Source: Clostridiales bacterium (GTDB taxonomy: Bacteria; Bacillota; Clostridia; Christensenellales; Aristaeellaceae). From it: a stretch of DNA of 33,691 nucleotides. Both the position numbers and the translations under genes were made by a program. The notes under the pieces are model-generated. The model saw only the letters and a program-made list of their open reading frames with translations, was not told where the DNA came from and did no database searches. The DNA lies in contig JAAYOH010000034.1 in NCBI GenBank assembly GCA_012520375.1, positions 1 to 33,691 of the forward strand, in the 5' to 3' direction. Of the stretch, positions 1 through 7,949 are shown piece after piece (the stretch's first letter is position 1; each line of letters opens with the position of its first letter).

Positions 1-718
1 AGTCGTCCAGATATGGGCCATACAGCCAGCAGATGTCTTTGGGGATGGAAAGAGGTTGCTTTTTATACTTCTTTTCCAGTTTTTTCAGCACTTTTTGGAT
101 TTCCGATCGCCTGCCCTGCTCCTTGTAGGTGCGGACGATCTCCTCTTGTTGCCTGAAAAAATCCTCTTTTCCCATATGAAGGTCGATGGCCAGCCGCTGA
201 TAGAGTTCTGCCACCTGCTTGCCGAGGTTGCGGCTGCCGGAATGGATCACGAGATAATGGGTTCCATCGGAAGCCCGGCCGATTTCGATAAAGTGGTTTC
301 CGCCGCCCAGGGTGCCCAGGGAGCGCTCAAGCCGCTTGGTATTCTTCAGGTCGCGGAAACAGTGAAGGGTCGTCAGGTCAAACTGCTCGACCCGCCTCTC
401 CCATGTATTCATCCCGGAGGGGATGAAGTGGGCTGCCTTGTCGATGGCTTTCAAGGGCAAATCCGCGTCGTTCAGCTTCATCGTATACATCCCGCAGCCG
501 ATGTCCACGCCTACGATGTTCGGGCAGACTTTGTCCAAAACCGTCATGGTGGTGCCGATGGTGCAGCCTTTGCCGACATGGACGTCAGGCATGATGCGCA
601 CCCGGCATCCCTCCGTCAGTTCATGGTCGCACATCCCACGGATCTGTTCGATCGCCTCTTCTTCGACCGTTTTCGCGTAACAAATTGCTGTGGCGTATTT
701 ACCCTTTATTTCAAACAT
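1..718 (-). CDS. rtcB: RNA-splicing ligase RtcB family protein, N-terminal part
   Basis: Joins RNA 3'-phosphate (or 2',3'-cyclic phosphate) ends to 5'-OH ends using GTP and Mn2+; in bacteria it is linked to RNA repair. Reading from the ATG at 718 gives 239 codons open to the window edge, so the C-terminal part, including the histidine that is guanylylated in this family, is not visible. Visible family motifs are VGVDIGCGM (metal-binding Asp and Cys), LGGGNHFIE and HSGSRNLG (metal-binding His residues). A purine-rich AAAGGATGGG lies just upstream of the ATG. The spacing of the motifs suggests the shorter RtcB form. No rtcA or archease gene is visible; the gene is divergent from thiN. The family call is secure; the exact RNA substrate is unknown. 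Confidence 0.93.
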   Translation of the reverse strand, partial: MFEIKGKYATAICYAKTVEEEAIEQIRGMCDHELTEGCRVRIMPDVHVGKGCTIGTTMTVLDKVCPNIVGVDIGCGMYTMKLNDADLPLKAIDKAAHFIPSGMNTWERRVEQFDLTTLHCFRDLKNTKRLERSLGTLGGGNHFIEIGRASDGTHYLVIHSGSRNLGKQVAELYQRLAIDLHMGKEDFFRQQEEIVRTYKEQGRRSEIQKVLKKLEKKYKKQPLSIPKDICWLYGPYLDD

Positions 719-789
719 GCGTCCCATCCTTTCAAAACGGGGAATTTAACGGGCAAACCATTGGAAGATTTCCGTTTCTTTACATATCT

Positions 790-818
790 ATTATACCTGT
801 ATGGGCGGTTTTGGTCAA
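790..818 (-). promoter_or_regulatory. Promoter of rtcB
   Basis: On the minus strand TTGACC (818–813) and TATAAT (795–790) are separated by exactly 17 bases, a near-consensus vegetative promoter pointing into rtcB about 70 bases downstream. Confidence 0.75.
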
Positions 819-946
819 GGGCAAGCTGCCCATATCTTGCGCTTTGGGCGGCGCCGTTATCCAGGGTCCCCCCGGCGCACAGATGATCCGGTGGGAAGAG
901 AGAGAATATATCATTTTTGCAGGACTACCCATTATCCCGAAATTCA

Positions 947-955
947 TGGTATACT
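947..955 (+). promoter_or_regulatory. Extended -10 promoter upstream of thiN
   Basis: TGG followed by TATACT (950–955) forms an extended -10 element without a good -35 hexamer. It would give a leader of about 120 nt before thiN. Confidence 0.5.
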
Positions 956-961
956 GTCGGC

Positions 962-1075
962 ATGAAAAATGGGCAGCGTGCTGAGCAGGGGAAAAAGGGC
1001 AGCGGGAACGCCGCAAAGGGATCCTCCCCAGGCATGGCAACGGTTCGTGCCGCAGATTATTTGAAATCAGTGTGA
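962..1075 (+). CDS. Possible 37-residue small ORF in the thiN leader
   Basis: An ATG at 962 opens a 37-codon frame ending in TGA at 1073–1075, ten bases before the thiN start. The peptide would be rich in Gly, Lys and Ala and resembles nothing I know. The ATG falls almost at the expected transcription start and has no ribosome binding site, so it would have to be translated leaderless. It may simply be chance in an untranslated leader. Confidence 0.12.
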   Translation: MKNGQRAEQGKKGSGNAAKGSSPGMATVRAADYLKSV

Positions 1076-1085
1076 GGGCAAACGG

Positions 1086-1730
1086 ATGGCCGAAAAAAAA
1101 TCGAGGCGTTGCGTCATTGTTGGCGGCGCAGATATCAGGGATGCCGCGGCTGTGCGGCCGTATCTCGCAAAAGATGATTATTTCATCTTCTGCGACAGCG
1201 GCTTGCGGCATATGGACAGCCTGCGGAGCAAGCCGGACCTCATCGTAGGGGATTTTGATTCCCACGAAAATCCGCGTCTGGATATTGAAACCATCATCCT
1301 GCCGCGGGAAAAGGACGATACGGATACTGTGTTTGCCGTGAAGGAAGCAATCAAAAGAGGGTTTGACGACTTCCTGCTCATCGGCGTCGTCGGCGGTCGA
1401 CTGGACCATACCCTCGGCAATCTTTCGATATTGCTGTATCTCGACTCGATGGGGAAAAAGGGGCAGATTGTGGATGATTACGCTGAAATGGTAATCGTGT
1501 CGGACGCACCCGCCTACATTGACGATACCTATCCCTGCTTTTCACTCCTGAACATTTCGGGGACAGCGAAGGGCATTGGGATTTACCATGCAAAATATCC
1601 GCTGGAGAACGCGGAAATACCATGCGAATATCAATATGGCATCAGCAATGAGGTTATTGCTGGAAAAAGGGCAATGGTCGTCGTGGGGGAGGGGAAATTG
1701 CTGTTGATCAAAAACAGGCGGCTCTCATAG
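1086..1730 (+). CDS. thiN: Thiamine pyrophosphokinase
   Basis: Transfers pyrophosphate from ATP to thiamine to make thiamine pyrophosphate, in the cytoplasm. At 214 aa it has the usual length. Family motifs are in order: CDSG (36–39), PDLIVGDFDS (about 50–59, acidic catalytic region), EKDDTDT (75–81) and GGRLDHTLGN (103–112). GAGGG at about 1074–1078 precedes the ATG at good distance. No TPP-riboswitch core is seen in the 120-nt leader. In many Firmicutes thiN sits near rsgA and rpe; here it stands alone between rtcB and the alkaline phosphatase. A weak hairpin at 1736–1753 (GAAGCA/TGCTTC) follows the stop but has no T-run. Confidence 0.93.
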   Translation: MAEKKSRRCVIVGGADIRDAAAVRPYLAKDDYFIFCDSGLRHMDSLRSKPDLIVGDFDSHENPRLDIETIILPREKDDTDTVFAVKEAIKRGFDDFLLIGVVGGRLDHTLGNLSILLYLDSMGKKGQIVDDYAEMVIVSDAPAYIDDTYPCFSLLNISGTAKGIGIYHAKYPLENAEIPCEYQYGISNEVIAGKRAMVVVGEGKLLLIKNRRLS

Positions 1731-1945
1731 CTCGAGAAGCAAACAGGTGCTTCAAGGAAGGGCATATCAAAGGGGATGCGGAGGGACAAAAAACGTGCCG
1801 CCGCATCTTTTCCATTGGCGTTGGCTGTATTTGCACACGTTACACTCAAGAGACCCCATACTTACAACTTGAAACGGGTGAAGCCGAGGTGCCCGTTGGG
1901 TACAGCGGGCGCATCTGATTCGGATCACACCAGCCTTTTCCGTGT

Positions 1946-1986
1946 TTTACAACGAATTAAACCGGCTCGTACACGGTTCGAATATA
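1946..1986 (+). promoter_or_regulatory. PhoP-box-like repeats and -10 region upstream of the alkaline phosphatase
   Basis: Hexamers TTTACA (1946–1951), TTAAAC (1957–1962) and CGTACA (1968–1973) recur every 11 bases, the layout of PhoP binding sites in Firmicutes (consensus near TTAACA, 5-base spacers). An AT-rich -10-like stretch (1981–1988) follows. The same layout, with a shared CTCGTAC, is found upstream of pstS. The rest of the 1731–2029 gap shows no gene or other clear element. Confidence 0.5.
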
Positions 1987-2029
1987 TCTCCGTTATATTC
2001 CAATTACACCAAGAAAAGGAGTGAAGACC

Positions 2030-3526
2030 ATGAAGAAGTATCTCTCGATCCTCTTGATTTGCTGTCTGGTATTGACGGCGGTACCGGTGCTGGGGACAGG
2101 CGATGCCGCAGTTGCGCCCAAGTACGTGTTTATGTTCATCGGCGACGGTATGGGCAACCCGCAGGTGACCGCGACACAGTATTACATCGGTTCACTGGAA
2201 AACCCGGATGCGCCCATGCCCACGCCCGAACAGCTTTCCTTTACCGATTTCAGCAACTTGGGCATGGTAACGACCTATGACGCCACTTCCTTCTGCCCGG
2301 ATTCCGCTTCTACCGCCACCTCCATGGCATCCGGCGAGAAGACGCTCTCCGGCGTCATCAACTACGACGTGGACAAGACCAAAGCGTTCAAGCCCATCAC
2401 GGAGTACGCCAAGGAAGCCGGCATGGAGGTCGGCATTATTACCAGCGTGTCTCTCGACCACGCAACACCTGCCGCATACTATGCCAAGGTGGAAAGTCGC
2501 AAACAGTATTATGATATTGCCGTGCAGGGCCTCACCAATGATACACTGGATTTCTTCGGCGGCGGCGGGTTCCTCAATCCCGACGGCAAATCGACCAACA
2601 AAGATACCGGCGAAACCACGATGCAGGAAAACCTGTTCGATATCGCTGCAGCGAACGGCTGGACGTTTGTGAACAGCAATGAAGAGATCCGCAGTCTGAA
2701 TGCCGAATCCGATCGCGTGCTGGCCATCAGCCCGATCCTGCAGGATTCCCAGTCCCTGACGTATGAAATCGACCGCGTCCGCATGGAAAGCGAAGGAGCG
2801 GACGTATTGTCTCTGGCCGATTTTGTCACCGCAGGCATCAACGTACTGGACAACGACAACGGCTTCTTTATGATGTGCGAAGGCGGAAAGATCGACTGGT
2901 CGTGCCACGCCAATGACGCGGCGACCAGCATTCTTGAGACCATCGCCTTTTCCGACGCCGTTCAGGTGGCGGTGGACTTTGCCGCCGAGCATCCGGAGGA
3001 AACGCTGATTATCGTCACCGCCGATCACGAAACGGGCGGCATGACCATCGGTTTCGCCACGACCGCATACGATACCCACTTTGCCTACCTGGCAAACCAG
3101 ACGATCTCCTACACGGAATTCGACAAAGTGATTTCCACCCTTCGGGATAACGGCGCCTCTTTTGAGGACGCGCTTGTGGAGATCGAAAAGTACTACGGCT
3201 TGACCACGAAAGAAGAGCAGGACCTGACCCTGACCGAGGACGAACTGGCAAAGATTCAGGCGGCTTACGAACTGAGCATGCAGAACAAGGATGAGCGCGT
3301 GCTGGGCGAAAAAGAGGAGTTCCTCTACGGCGGTTATGAACCGCTGTCCATGGCCGTATCCCACATCATCAACAACAAAGCCGGACTGTCCTACACCTCG
3401 TACTCTCATACGGGTCTACAGATCCCTGTGTACGCTACCGGGGTCGGCTCGGAAGTTTTCGGTGGTCTGTATGACAATACCGACATCTTCTTCCGCACCA
3501 TGCAGGCCATGGGGCTCAGCCAGTAA
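2030..3526 (+). CDS. phoA: Secreted alkaline phosphatase
   Basis: Hydrolyses phosphate monoesters outside the membrane, releasing phosphate for uptake. From the ATG at 2030 the protein is 498 aa. I prefer this start over GTG 2021 because AAGGAG at 2016–2021 is well spaced for 2030 and overlaps the GTG. Residues 1–25 are a signal peptide (MKK, then a hydrophobic run). Metal and active-site motifs include FIGDGMGN (Asp39), CPDSASTAT with the nucleophile Ser92, SLDHATPAAYYA, GGKIDWSCHANDA, VTADHETGG and YSHTG. Upstream PhoP-box-like repeats suggest induction by phosphate starvation together with the pst cluster at 21.8–28.3 kb. The symbol is by family; subtype within the alkaline phosphatase superfamily is not resolved. 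Confidence 0.92.
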   Translation: MKKYLSILLICCLVLTAVPVLGTGDAAVAPKYVFMFIGDGMGNPQVTATQYYIGSLENPDAPMPTPEQLSFTDFSNLGMVTTYDATSFCPDSASTATSMASGEKTLSGVINYDVDKTKAFKPITEYAKEAGMEVGIITSVSLDHATPAAYYAKVESRKQYYDIAVQGLTNDTLDFFGGGGFLNPDGKSTNKDTGETTMQENLFDIAAANGWTFVNSNEEIRSLNAESDRVLAISPILQDSQSLTYEIDRVRMESEGADVLSLADFVTAGINVLDNDNGFFMMCEGGKIDWSCHANDAATSILETIAFSDAVQVAVDFAAEHPEETLIIVTADHETGGMTIGFATTAYDTHFAYLANQTISYTEFDKVISTLRDNGASFEDALVEIEKYYGLTTKEEQDLTLTEDELAKIQAAYELSMQNKDERVLGEKEEFLYGGYEPLSMAVSHIINNKAGLSYTSYSHTGLQIPVYATGVGSEVFGGLYDNTDIFFRTMQAMGLSQ

Positions 3527-3546
3527 CCAATTACGAAGACAGGCTG

Positions 3547-3575
3547 CAAGGCCGTCACGGTGCGTGGCGGCCTTG
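3547..3575 (+). terminator. Intrinsic terminator after the alkaline phosphatase gene
   Basis: CAAGGCCG (3547–3554) pairs with CGGCCTTG (3568–3575); inside, CACG pairs with CGTG, leaving a GTG loop. A short T-rich stretch (GTTTAT) follows, so termination may be incomplete and some transcripts may run into the next gene. Confidence 0.7.
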
Positions 3576-3589
3576 TTTATGAGGTGCAT

Positions 3590-4732
3590 ATGAAAAAGCG
3601 TAGGAGCCATAGGAGCAACTGGATTTTTTGTCTGGTCATGCTTGTGATTTGCGGTTTATTGTGCCTGCTGCCGGATGCCGCCACCAACCCGACATCTTCC
3701 ATTCCCCGGGAAAAAGTGCGCGTGGAGCATGTGGACAACGACCATCTATACCCGATCGGCATCGTATATTCCGGAACACAAAACTGCATCGTGACGATTT
3801 TGACCGGCGCGCATAAGGGAGAAACCGTACCGGCGACGAATTATCTCAATTCCGCGCTGGACAAGGATAAGCTCTATCGCCCTGGCGATATCGTACGCGC
3901 CATGGTACAGACAGCAGCCCAGGGGCTGTCGGTCACGCTGATCGATCACCAACGCACGGGATTGGAATTGGGCGTGTTCGCCGTGATGGCGCTGGCGCTC
4001 ATCCTGTTCGGGGGTGTGATCGGCTGCGGCACGTTGATTTCCCTGGCGGGGACGGCGATCATTGTCTGGAAAGTATTGATCCCTCTGTTGCTTCGGGGTG
4101 TGGATCCCATGTGGGCATCCCTGATCACCGTTGTACTGCTGACGGCTATGATCGATTTGCTGGTCGCCGGTTGGACCCGGCGCTGCGCCGTGGCGCTGCT
4201 GGGCTCCCTTTCGGGCACGGTCGTTACATGCATTGCGGCCGTTGTGCTCACGGACCTGTTCAAGCTCGACGGCGGCGATGCGCCGTATCTTGTGCCGCTT
4301 CTGTCGCAAACGTCTCTTACCTTGAACATAAAACACCTGTATATCGGCATGGTCTATCTGGCAAATTCCGGAGCGCTCATGGATTTGAGCATTGATATCG
4401 CGGTGTCCTGTGAAGAGATCTGCTATCACCGGCCCGACATCTCCCGTTCCGCGCTGCTGCGAAGCGGGATGCTGATCGGCCGCGGCGTGCTGGGCACGAT
4501 GACCACAACGCTGATGCTTGCCTATTCGGGCAACTATCTGTCCATGCTGATGTATTTCGCGGGGCAGGGGACGCCCATTCTCGACATATTGAACCTGAAA
4601 TATGTGGCAGGTCCCTTGATCAATACGATGGTCGGCAGCTTTGGCCTGGTCGTGGTTGCGCCGTTGACTGCGATATATGCGGCGTTTATCTTCCGCGGGA
4701 AAAAGAGCGGCGCAAACGCGGTATCGCGATAG
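3590..4732 (+). CDS. YibE/F family membrane protein
   Basis: Polytopic membrane protein of the YibE/F family, whose biochemical role is not established. From the ATG at 3590 (GAGGTG just upstream) it has 380 aa; an in-frame ATG at 3560 lies inside the preceding terminator and is rejected. A basic N-terminus leads into one membrane segment (about 8–28), then an extracytoplasmic part of about 90 residues with the family-like run VTILTGAHKGE, then about seven hydrophobic segments. The motif GALMDLSIDIA is typical of the family. It ends with a basic tail (RGKKSGANAVSR). It follows the phosphatase across a terminator, so a functional link to phosphate is possible but unproven. Confidence 0.82.
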   Translation: MKKRRSHRSNWIFCLVMLVICGLLCLLPDAATNPTSSIPREKVRVEHVDNDHLYPIGIVYSGTQNCIVTILTGAHKGETVPATNYLNSALDKDKLYRPGDIVRAMVQTAAQGLSVTLIDHQRTGLELGVFAVMALALILFGGVIGCGTLISLAGTAIIVWKVLIPLLLRGVDPMWASLITVVLLTAMIDLLVAGWTRRCAVALLGSLSGTVVTCIAAVVLTDLFKLDGGDAPYLVPLLSQTSLTLNIKHLYIGMVYLANSGALMDLSIDIAVSCEEICYHRPDISRSALLRSGMLIGRGVLGTMTTTLMLAYSGNYLSMLMYFAGQGTPILDILNLKYVAGPLINTMVGSFGLVVVAPLTAIYAAFIFRGKKSGANAVSR

Positions 4733-4917
4733 AGCACTGGCGTTTCTCCCTATATCTTTTTTGGCGGACAGATTCCCTGCCGATCGGGTGGTATGGGGTC
4801 GTCCGCTCCGGTGTGTAAAAAGGGAAAGCCGCGGCGCTCGATTTCGGGGATCCTGGAATCGATACCATCTCCGCCCGACGGGCAGATGCAAATAAGTTAC
4901 GCAAATCATCCAATTAA

Positions 4918-4953
4918 AAGCCGTCCTCCGCACCATGTGGCAGAGGACGGCTT
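4918..4953. terminator. Intrinsic terminator downstream of the YibE/F gene
   Basis: Perfect 11-bp inverted repeat AAGCCGTCCTC / GAGGACGGCTT with a 14-base loop, followed by TATT on the plus strand and by TTAATT on the minus strand. It lies 186 bases after the YibE/F stop. The remaining gap (4733–5157) shows no convincing gene; an open frame at 4793–5116 has no ribosome binding site and runs through this hairpin. Confidence 0.7.
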
Positions 4954-5055
4954 ATTCGTCAGGCATGCTGATTTGTTTCACGACGGCTACTTCCAGGCAA
5001 ATTGCATTGGGACACCGCGAAAAACCCAAGCGAAGTGGTATTATCAAGGCAAATG

Positions 5056-5064
5056 TGGTATACT
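5056..5064 (+). promoter_or_regulatory. Extended -10 promoter for the HTH gene
   Basis: TGG-TATACT with no good -35, about 95 bases before the start codon at 5158. Same TGGTATA form as at thiN and the P-type ATPase gene. Confidence 0.45.
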
Positions 5065-5157
5065 AAGCAAGAGCAAAGAGAGATACCGCGAGTGGGCGTA
5101 TTGGATGAAACTCTGATCAAGGCAGATGGGTTAGAATCGCGAAGGGAGTACACGCAC

Positions 5158-6054
5158 ATGGACATCGAGAACCTGCAAAAGCACTTTGATGAATTCTGGT
5201 ATCAGAAACCGGCTTCCATCAAAATCAGGAATGAAAGCCGCACGCTGAAGAATTTTCAAAAGAGGCTGTCCGGTTACGCCTGCACGGAAGAGATCGACGA
5301 CTATATCTTTGGAACGAGGAGCCGAAAAGAGACGCTGCGCAGGATCGCCGTCGCCTTTTATGATTTTCTCCGGCGGGAAAAAGGAATGGCGGTGGAGTCT
5401 GAGCTTGAGAACACCCGGTTTTACGATTATCCCTTTGAACGGCAGTTTGAGATCGCCAAATTCCTCCATGAGCCGCATACCAATCGGGAAATCATGGAGG
5501 AGCTCAACATCGGAAGCGAGCGGACCTTGCGGGAAGACCTTGAAGCGCTCCGGGACGGGATCGAGGTTATGGGCACGACGGTCCAGATAACGGAAGAAAA
5601 GAGGGGCAGAACAAGGTATTACAGGTCTACGTTGCACCCCGTTTTCCTGCCCCTCAATCTGACGGAGGTTTATACGCTGACGGTGTATATGCCGCGGGTC
5701 ATGAAGGACGGAAGCGCGAATGCCCAAATCATCCAATGGATAGGCGACCGGGTAAAGGCCCAGCTGTCCGATCACGCCTTGAAGAGGCTTTTCCCCGATG
5801 GAAGGGGATATCGGACGGAACCTGAGCACCTGCGCTATAACGACGACGAGGAGTTGGCAAAGTCTCGTAAGGGGATCCTCATGTATCTCATGAAGAGCGG
5901 CGAAAGCTGCAGTTTCTTCCTGGAGGGTAAAAAGCTGAAAGGCCGCATCCGGTATGAAAATGGCGCCTATCGCCTCGTCTGCGATGACGGTAGGGAACTG
6001 GATATCGATCCGGAGGCGGTTGAATTTATCATCGAAGACCTGGACTACCGATAA
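5158..6054 (+). CDS. HTH-containing protein, possible transcriptional regulator (WYL-like layout)
   Basis: 298 aa from the ATG at 5158, set by AAGGGAG at 5142–5148; longer in-frame starts lie upstream of the promoter. The protein is soluble, with no signal peptide or membrane segment. The middle (NREIMEELNIGSERTLREDL) looks like a helix-turn-helix of the DeoR/HTH_11 type. It is followed by a segment (LPLNLTEVYTLTVYMPRVM) that resembles the start of the core of WYL-domain regulators. The C-terminal 50 residues look like a small beta-rich domain (FFLEGKKLKGRIRYENGAYR). No WYL triplet is present. I do not recognise a specific family. It may regulate the next gene 77 bases downstream, but that gene seems to have its own -10 box. 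Confidence 0.6.
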   Translation: MDIENLQKHFDEFWYQKPASIKIRNESRTLKNFQKRLSGYACTEEIDDYIFGTRSRKETLRRIAVAFYDFLRREKGMAVESELENTRFYDYPFERQFEIAKFLHEPHTNREIMEELNIGSERTLREDLEALRDGIEVMGTTVQITEEKRGRTRYYRSTLHPVFLPLNLTEVYTLTVYMPRVMKDGSANAQIIQWIGDRVKAQLSDHALKRLFPDGRGYRTEPEHLRYNDDEELAKSRKGILMYLMKSGESCSFFLEGKKLKGRIRYENGAYRLVCDDGRELDIDPEAVEFIIEDLDYR

Positions 6055-6094
6055 ACGGCGCACCCGTTGTATGTTTTCAGATGTCATGTTCCCT

Positions 6095-6100
6095 TATAAT
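6095..6100 (+). promoter_or_regulatory. Probable -10 box upstream of the cyclotransferase-like gene
   Basis: A perfect TATAAT lies 31 bases before the start codon. No good -35 is seen at 17 bases; TTTTCA sits 15 bases upstream. Confidence 0.4.
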
Positions 6101-6131
6101 AAGGTTATCAAACAAAGGGAGCTGTGATAGC

Positions 6132-7589
6132 ATGAACAGGTATCAACTGACCAGACAGGACCACAACGCGCCGGATTTCAGCCTTCTGTACAGGGACCGG
6201 GATTTCCTGAATGCCTTCCTCGACAGGGAACCGGACGCGGCGGACCCCGGATGGCGAAACGCATTTGCCGACATCGTTGCCTTTCAGGACAGGGACGGGA
6301 GCTTTAAGCTGTTGGACACCTACAAAATCGAATCGGATGCCAGGGTAGACTTCTGCCATATGCCCACGTACCTGGCCACGGCGATCATCATGAAGGCCTT
6401 TCTCGCCGACAGGGATTTGCTGGAAAGGAGGGAAGAGAGCATCCTGGCGCCCGCGCTGGAGAGGTGCTGCGCAAGGGAGCTGAGCGGGCACGGGTATGAA
6501 GACCTGAGCGGGCAGATCGAGGCCATGAGAGTTTTTCTCCGGGCGGGGGTCCAGGCTTTTGTGCATCGGTATCCAAAGCTATGCCCCAAGTTCACCCTGA
6601 TGATTTACTCCATCGTTGACACGTACAGACGGTACATTGAGGAGGAGCGTTTCGTGTTCGACTGGGGCGAAAACCATGAAACGGATTTCCGGGAGATCGT
6701 GGGCTTTTTTCCGGAAGGGTACCTTATCTTTGTCTATGGTACCCTGATGAAGGGACAACGGTACCACGGCCGGTATCTTTCCCCCCTGGAACCCCTGGGC
6801 GTTGGCGTACTTAGCGGGTACAGGATGTTTGACATCGGCAGCTTTCCGGGGATCGTACCCGGAAAAGGGAAGGTGAAGGGGGAGATATACCGGGTCAACG
6901 CGAGGCAGCTCGCCGCGATCGACCATCTGGAGGACGAAGGCGATCTCTACGTCAGGACGACAGTGAAGGTAAGGACTGCGCCGCTGTGTTGTGTGGATGC
7001 ATATACGTACGTCTACAACCAGGCGCTCAATGGGAAGGAGGAGATCCCCATCGACAAGCAACCTTATAGTGAAAGCCCGCTCGTATGGTATGTGGCGTAC
7101 GGCTCCAATCTGTTGGAGGAACGCCTCATGTACTACATTGCCGGGGGATGGTGCGAGAAGAACGACAAAGAATATCCTTCCTGCAGGGATACCACGCCGC
7201 CCAGGAGGTCCAGGCCCGTGGTCATACCCCACCCTATGTACTACGGCAACTACGGCCTGGGTTCATGGAAAGACAGCGCGGTGTGTTTCCTTGACGATAC
7301 GAAGGCCGGCAAGGCCTACGGCCGGGCATACCTCATTACAAAGGAGCAACTCGAGGAGATCCAAGAAAAGGAAGGGAAGACTCCAAAATGGTATGGGAAG
7401 CTCGTATCCCTCGAGCCAATCGAAGGCATCCCGGCCTATACGTTCACCAGCGAGGCGCCCAGGAGACGCGAGAGCTTCAAATGCGTTTCTTGTAACTACG
7501 GAAAGGTCCTCAGGCAAGGGATGAAGGAAACGTACCCTGAAATGAGCGATACGGAAATCGATGGCTATTTGAAGGGCTGCGGGGAATAA
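6132..7589 (+). CDS. Three-part protein with two gamma-glutamylcyclotransferase-like domains
   Basis: 485 aa from the ATG at 6132 (GGGAG 11–15 bases upstream). Residues 1–195 are an N-terminal region I do not recognise; one stretch (AFADIVAFQDRDGSF, about 45–58) is reminiscent of a single alpha/alpha-toroid repeat. Residues 198–310 form a YtfP/GGACT-like domain: VYGTLMKG (201–208) and the acidic residue in IDHLEDEG (Glu267 by analogy), then YVRT. Residues 318–485 form a second, differently diverged cyclotransferase-like domain: AYGSNL (322–327), GRAYLIT and Glu414 in EKEG. Such folds release 5-oxoproline from gamma-glutamyl compounds, but the substrate cannot be read from sequence. No signal peptide or membrane segment is seen; it is probably cytoplasmic. 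Confidence 0.78.
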   Translation: MNRYQLTRQDHNAPDFSLLYRDRDFLNAFLDREPDAADPGWRNAFADIVAFQDRDGSFKLLDTYKIESDARVDFCHMPTYLATAIIMKAFLADRDLLERREESILAPALERCCARELSGHGYEDLSGQIEAMRVFLRAGVQAFVHRYPKLCPKFTLMIYSIVDTYRRYIEEERFVFDWGENHETDFREIVGFFPEGYLIFVYGTLMKGQRYHGRYLSPLEPLGVGVLSGYRMFDIGSFPGIVPGKGKVKGEIYRVNARQLAAIDHLEDEGDLYVRTTVKVRTAPLCCVDAYTYVYNQALNGKEEIPIDKQPYSESPLVWYVAYGSNLLEERLMYYIAGGWCEKNDKEYPSCRDTTPPRRSRPVVIPHPMYYGNYGLGSWKDSAVCFLDDTKAGKAYGRAYLITKEQLEEIQEKEGKTPKWYGKLVSLEPIEGIPAYTFTSEAPRRRESFKCVSCNYGKVLRQGMKETYPEMSDTEIDGYLKGCGE

Positions 7590-7797
7590 CCCGTTGGCAC
7601 ATGCCTTCAGGGACCTGCTTTGTTCCGGCGGTCAATGCTTCGTCGCTCACATCCGCCGAGAGATGTTCACGGGATACACGATCGCTGGCTGAGGCATTGG
7701 CGAGGCGCAAAGGGTCCCACGGGTAGGAGCAAGGGAGAGGGTCGGAGAACAGGGCATGAAGGTGGCCTTGGGCCCCGGGCATGCAGCCGATCCATGC

Positions 7798-7853
7798 GGC
7801 CCCTGTGGATATGATAGACAACGCTGTGCGCTGTTCACATATCCACAGGGGCC
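7798..7853. repeat. Perfect 16-bp inverted repeat between convergent genes
   Basis: GGCCCCTGTGGATATG (7798–7813) and its exact reverse complement (7838–7853) flank a 24-base spacer that can itself fold (ACA-CGC/GCG-TGT). It lies between the cyclotransferase-like gene and larC, whose 3' ends face each other, so a bidirectional terminator is possible, although no T-run follows. The rest of 7590–7949 shows no gene. Confidence 0.75.
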
Positions 7854-7949
7854 ACGGTTAAGATGACAAGATGACGGCTGCGTTACGGCTGTGGCCACGA
7901 TGTCAGGCCACTACCCTCAATGAACGAACGATTACTCAAAACGTCCCGG

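Noticed and set aside
962-1085. TPP riboswitch in front of thiN
   Set aside because: The conserved CTGAGA and ACCCTTTGAACCTGATCTGG pieces are absent.
1776-2024. 82-codon open frame upstream of the alkaline phosphatase gene
   Set aside because: It covers the presumed Pho box and promoter and has no ribosome binding site or recognisable motif.
2192-3409. 405-codon minus-strand open frame opposite the alkaline phosphatase gene
   Set aside because: The plus-strand frame has a signal peptide, ribosome binding site and all metal motifs; the antisense frame has none of these.
4793-5116. 107-codon open frame in the YibE/F–HTH gap
   Set aside because: No ribosome binding site, it crosses an 11-bp perfect terminator hairpin and a promoter, and the composition is not protein-like.
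7798-7853. Replication-origin DnaA boxes
   Set aside because: The two TGTGGATAT sites differ by one base from the consensus and are simply the two arms of one palindrome; no AT-rich unwinding region or dnaA/dnaN genes lie nearby.
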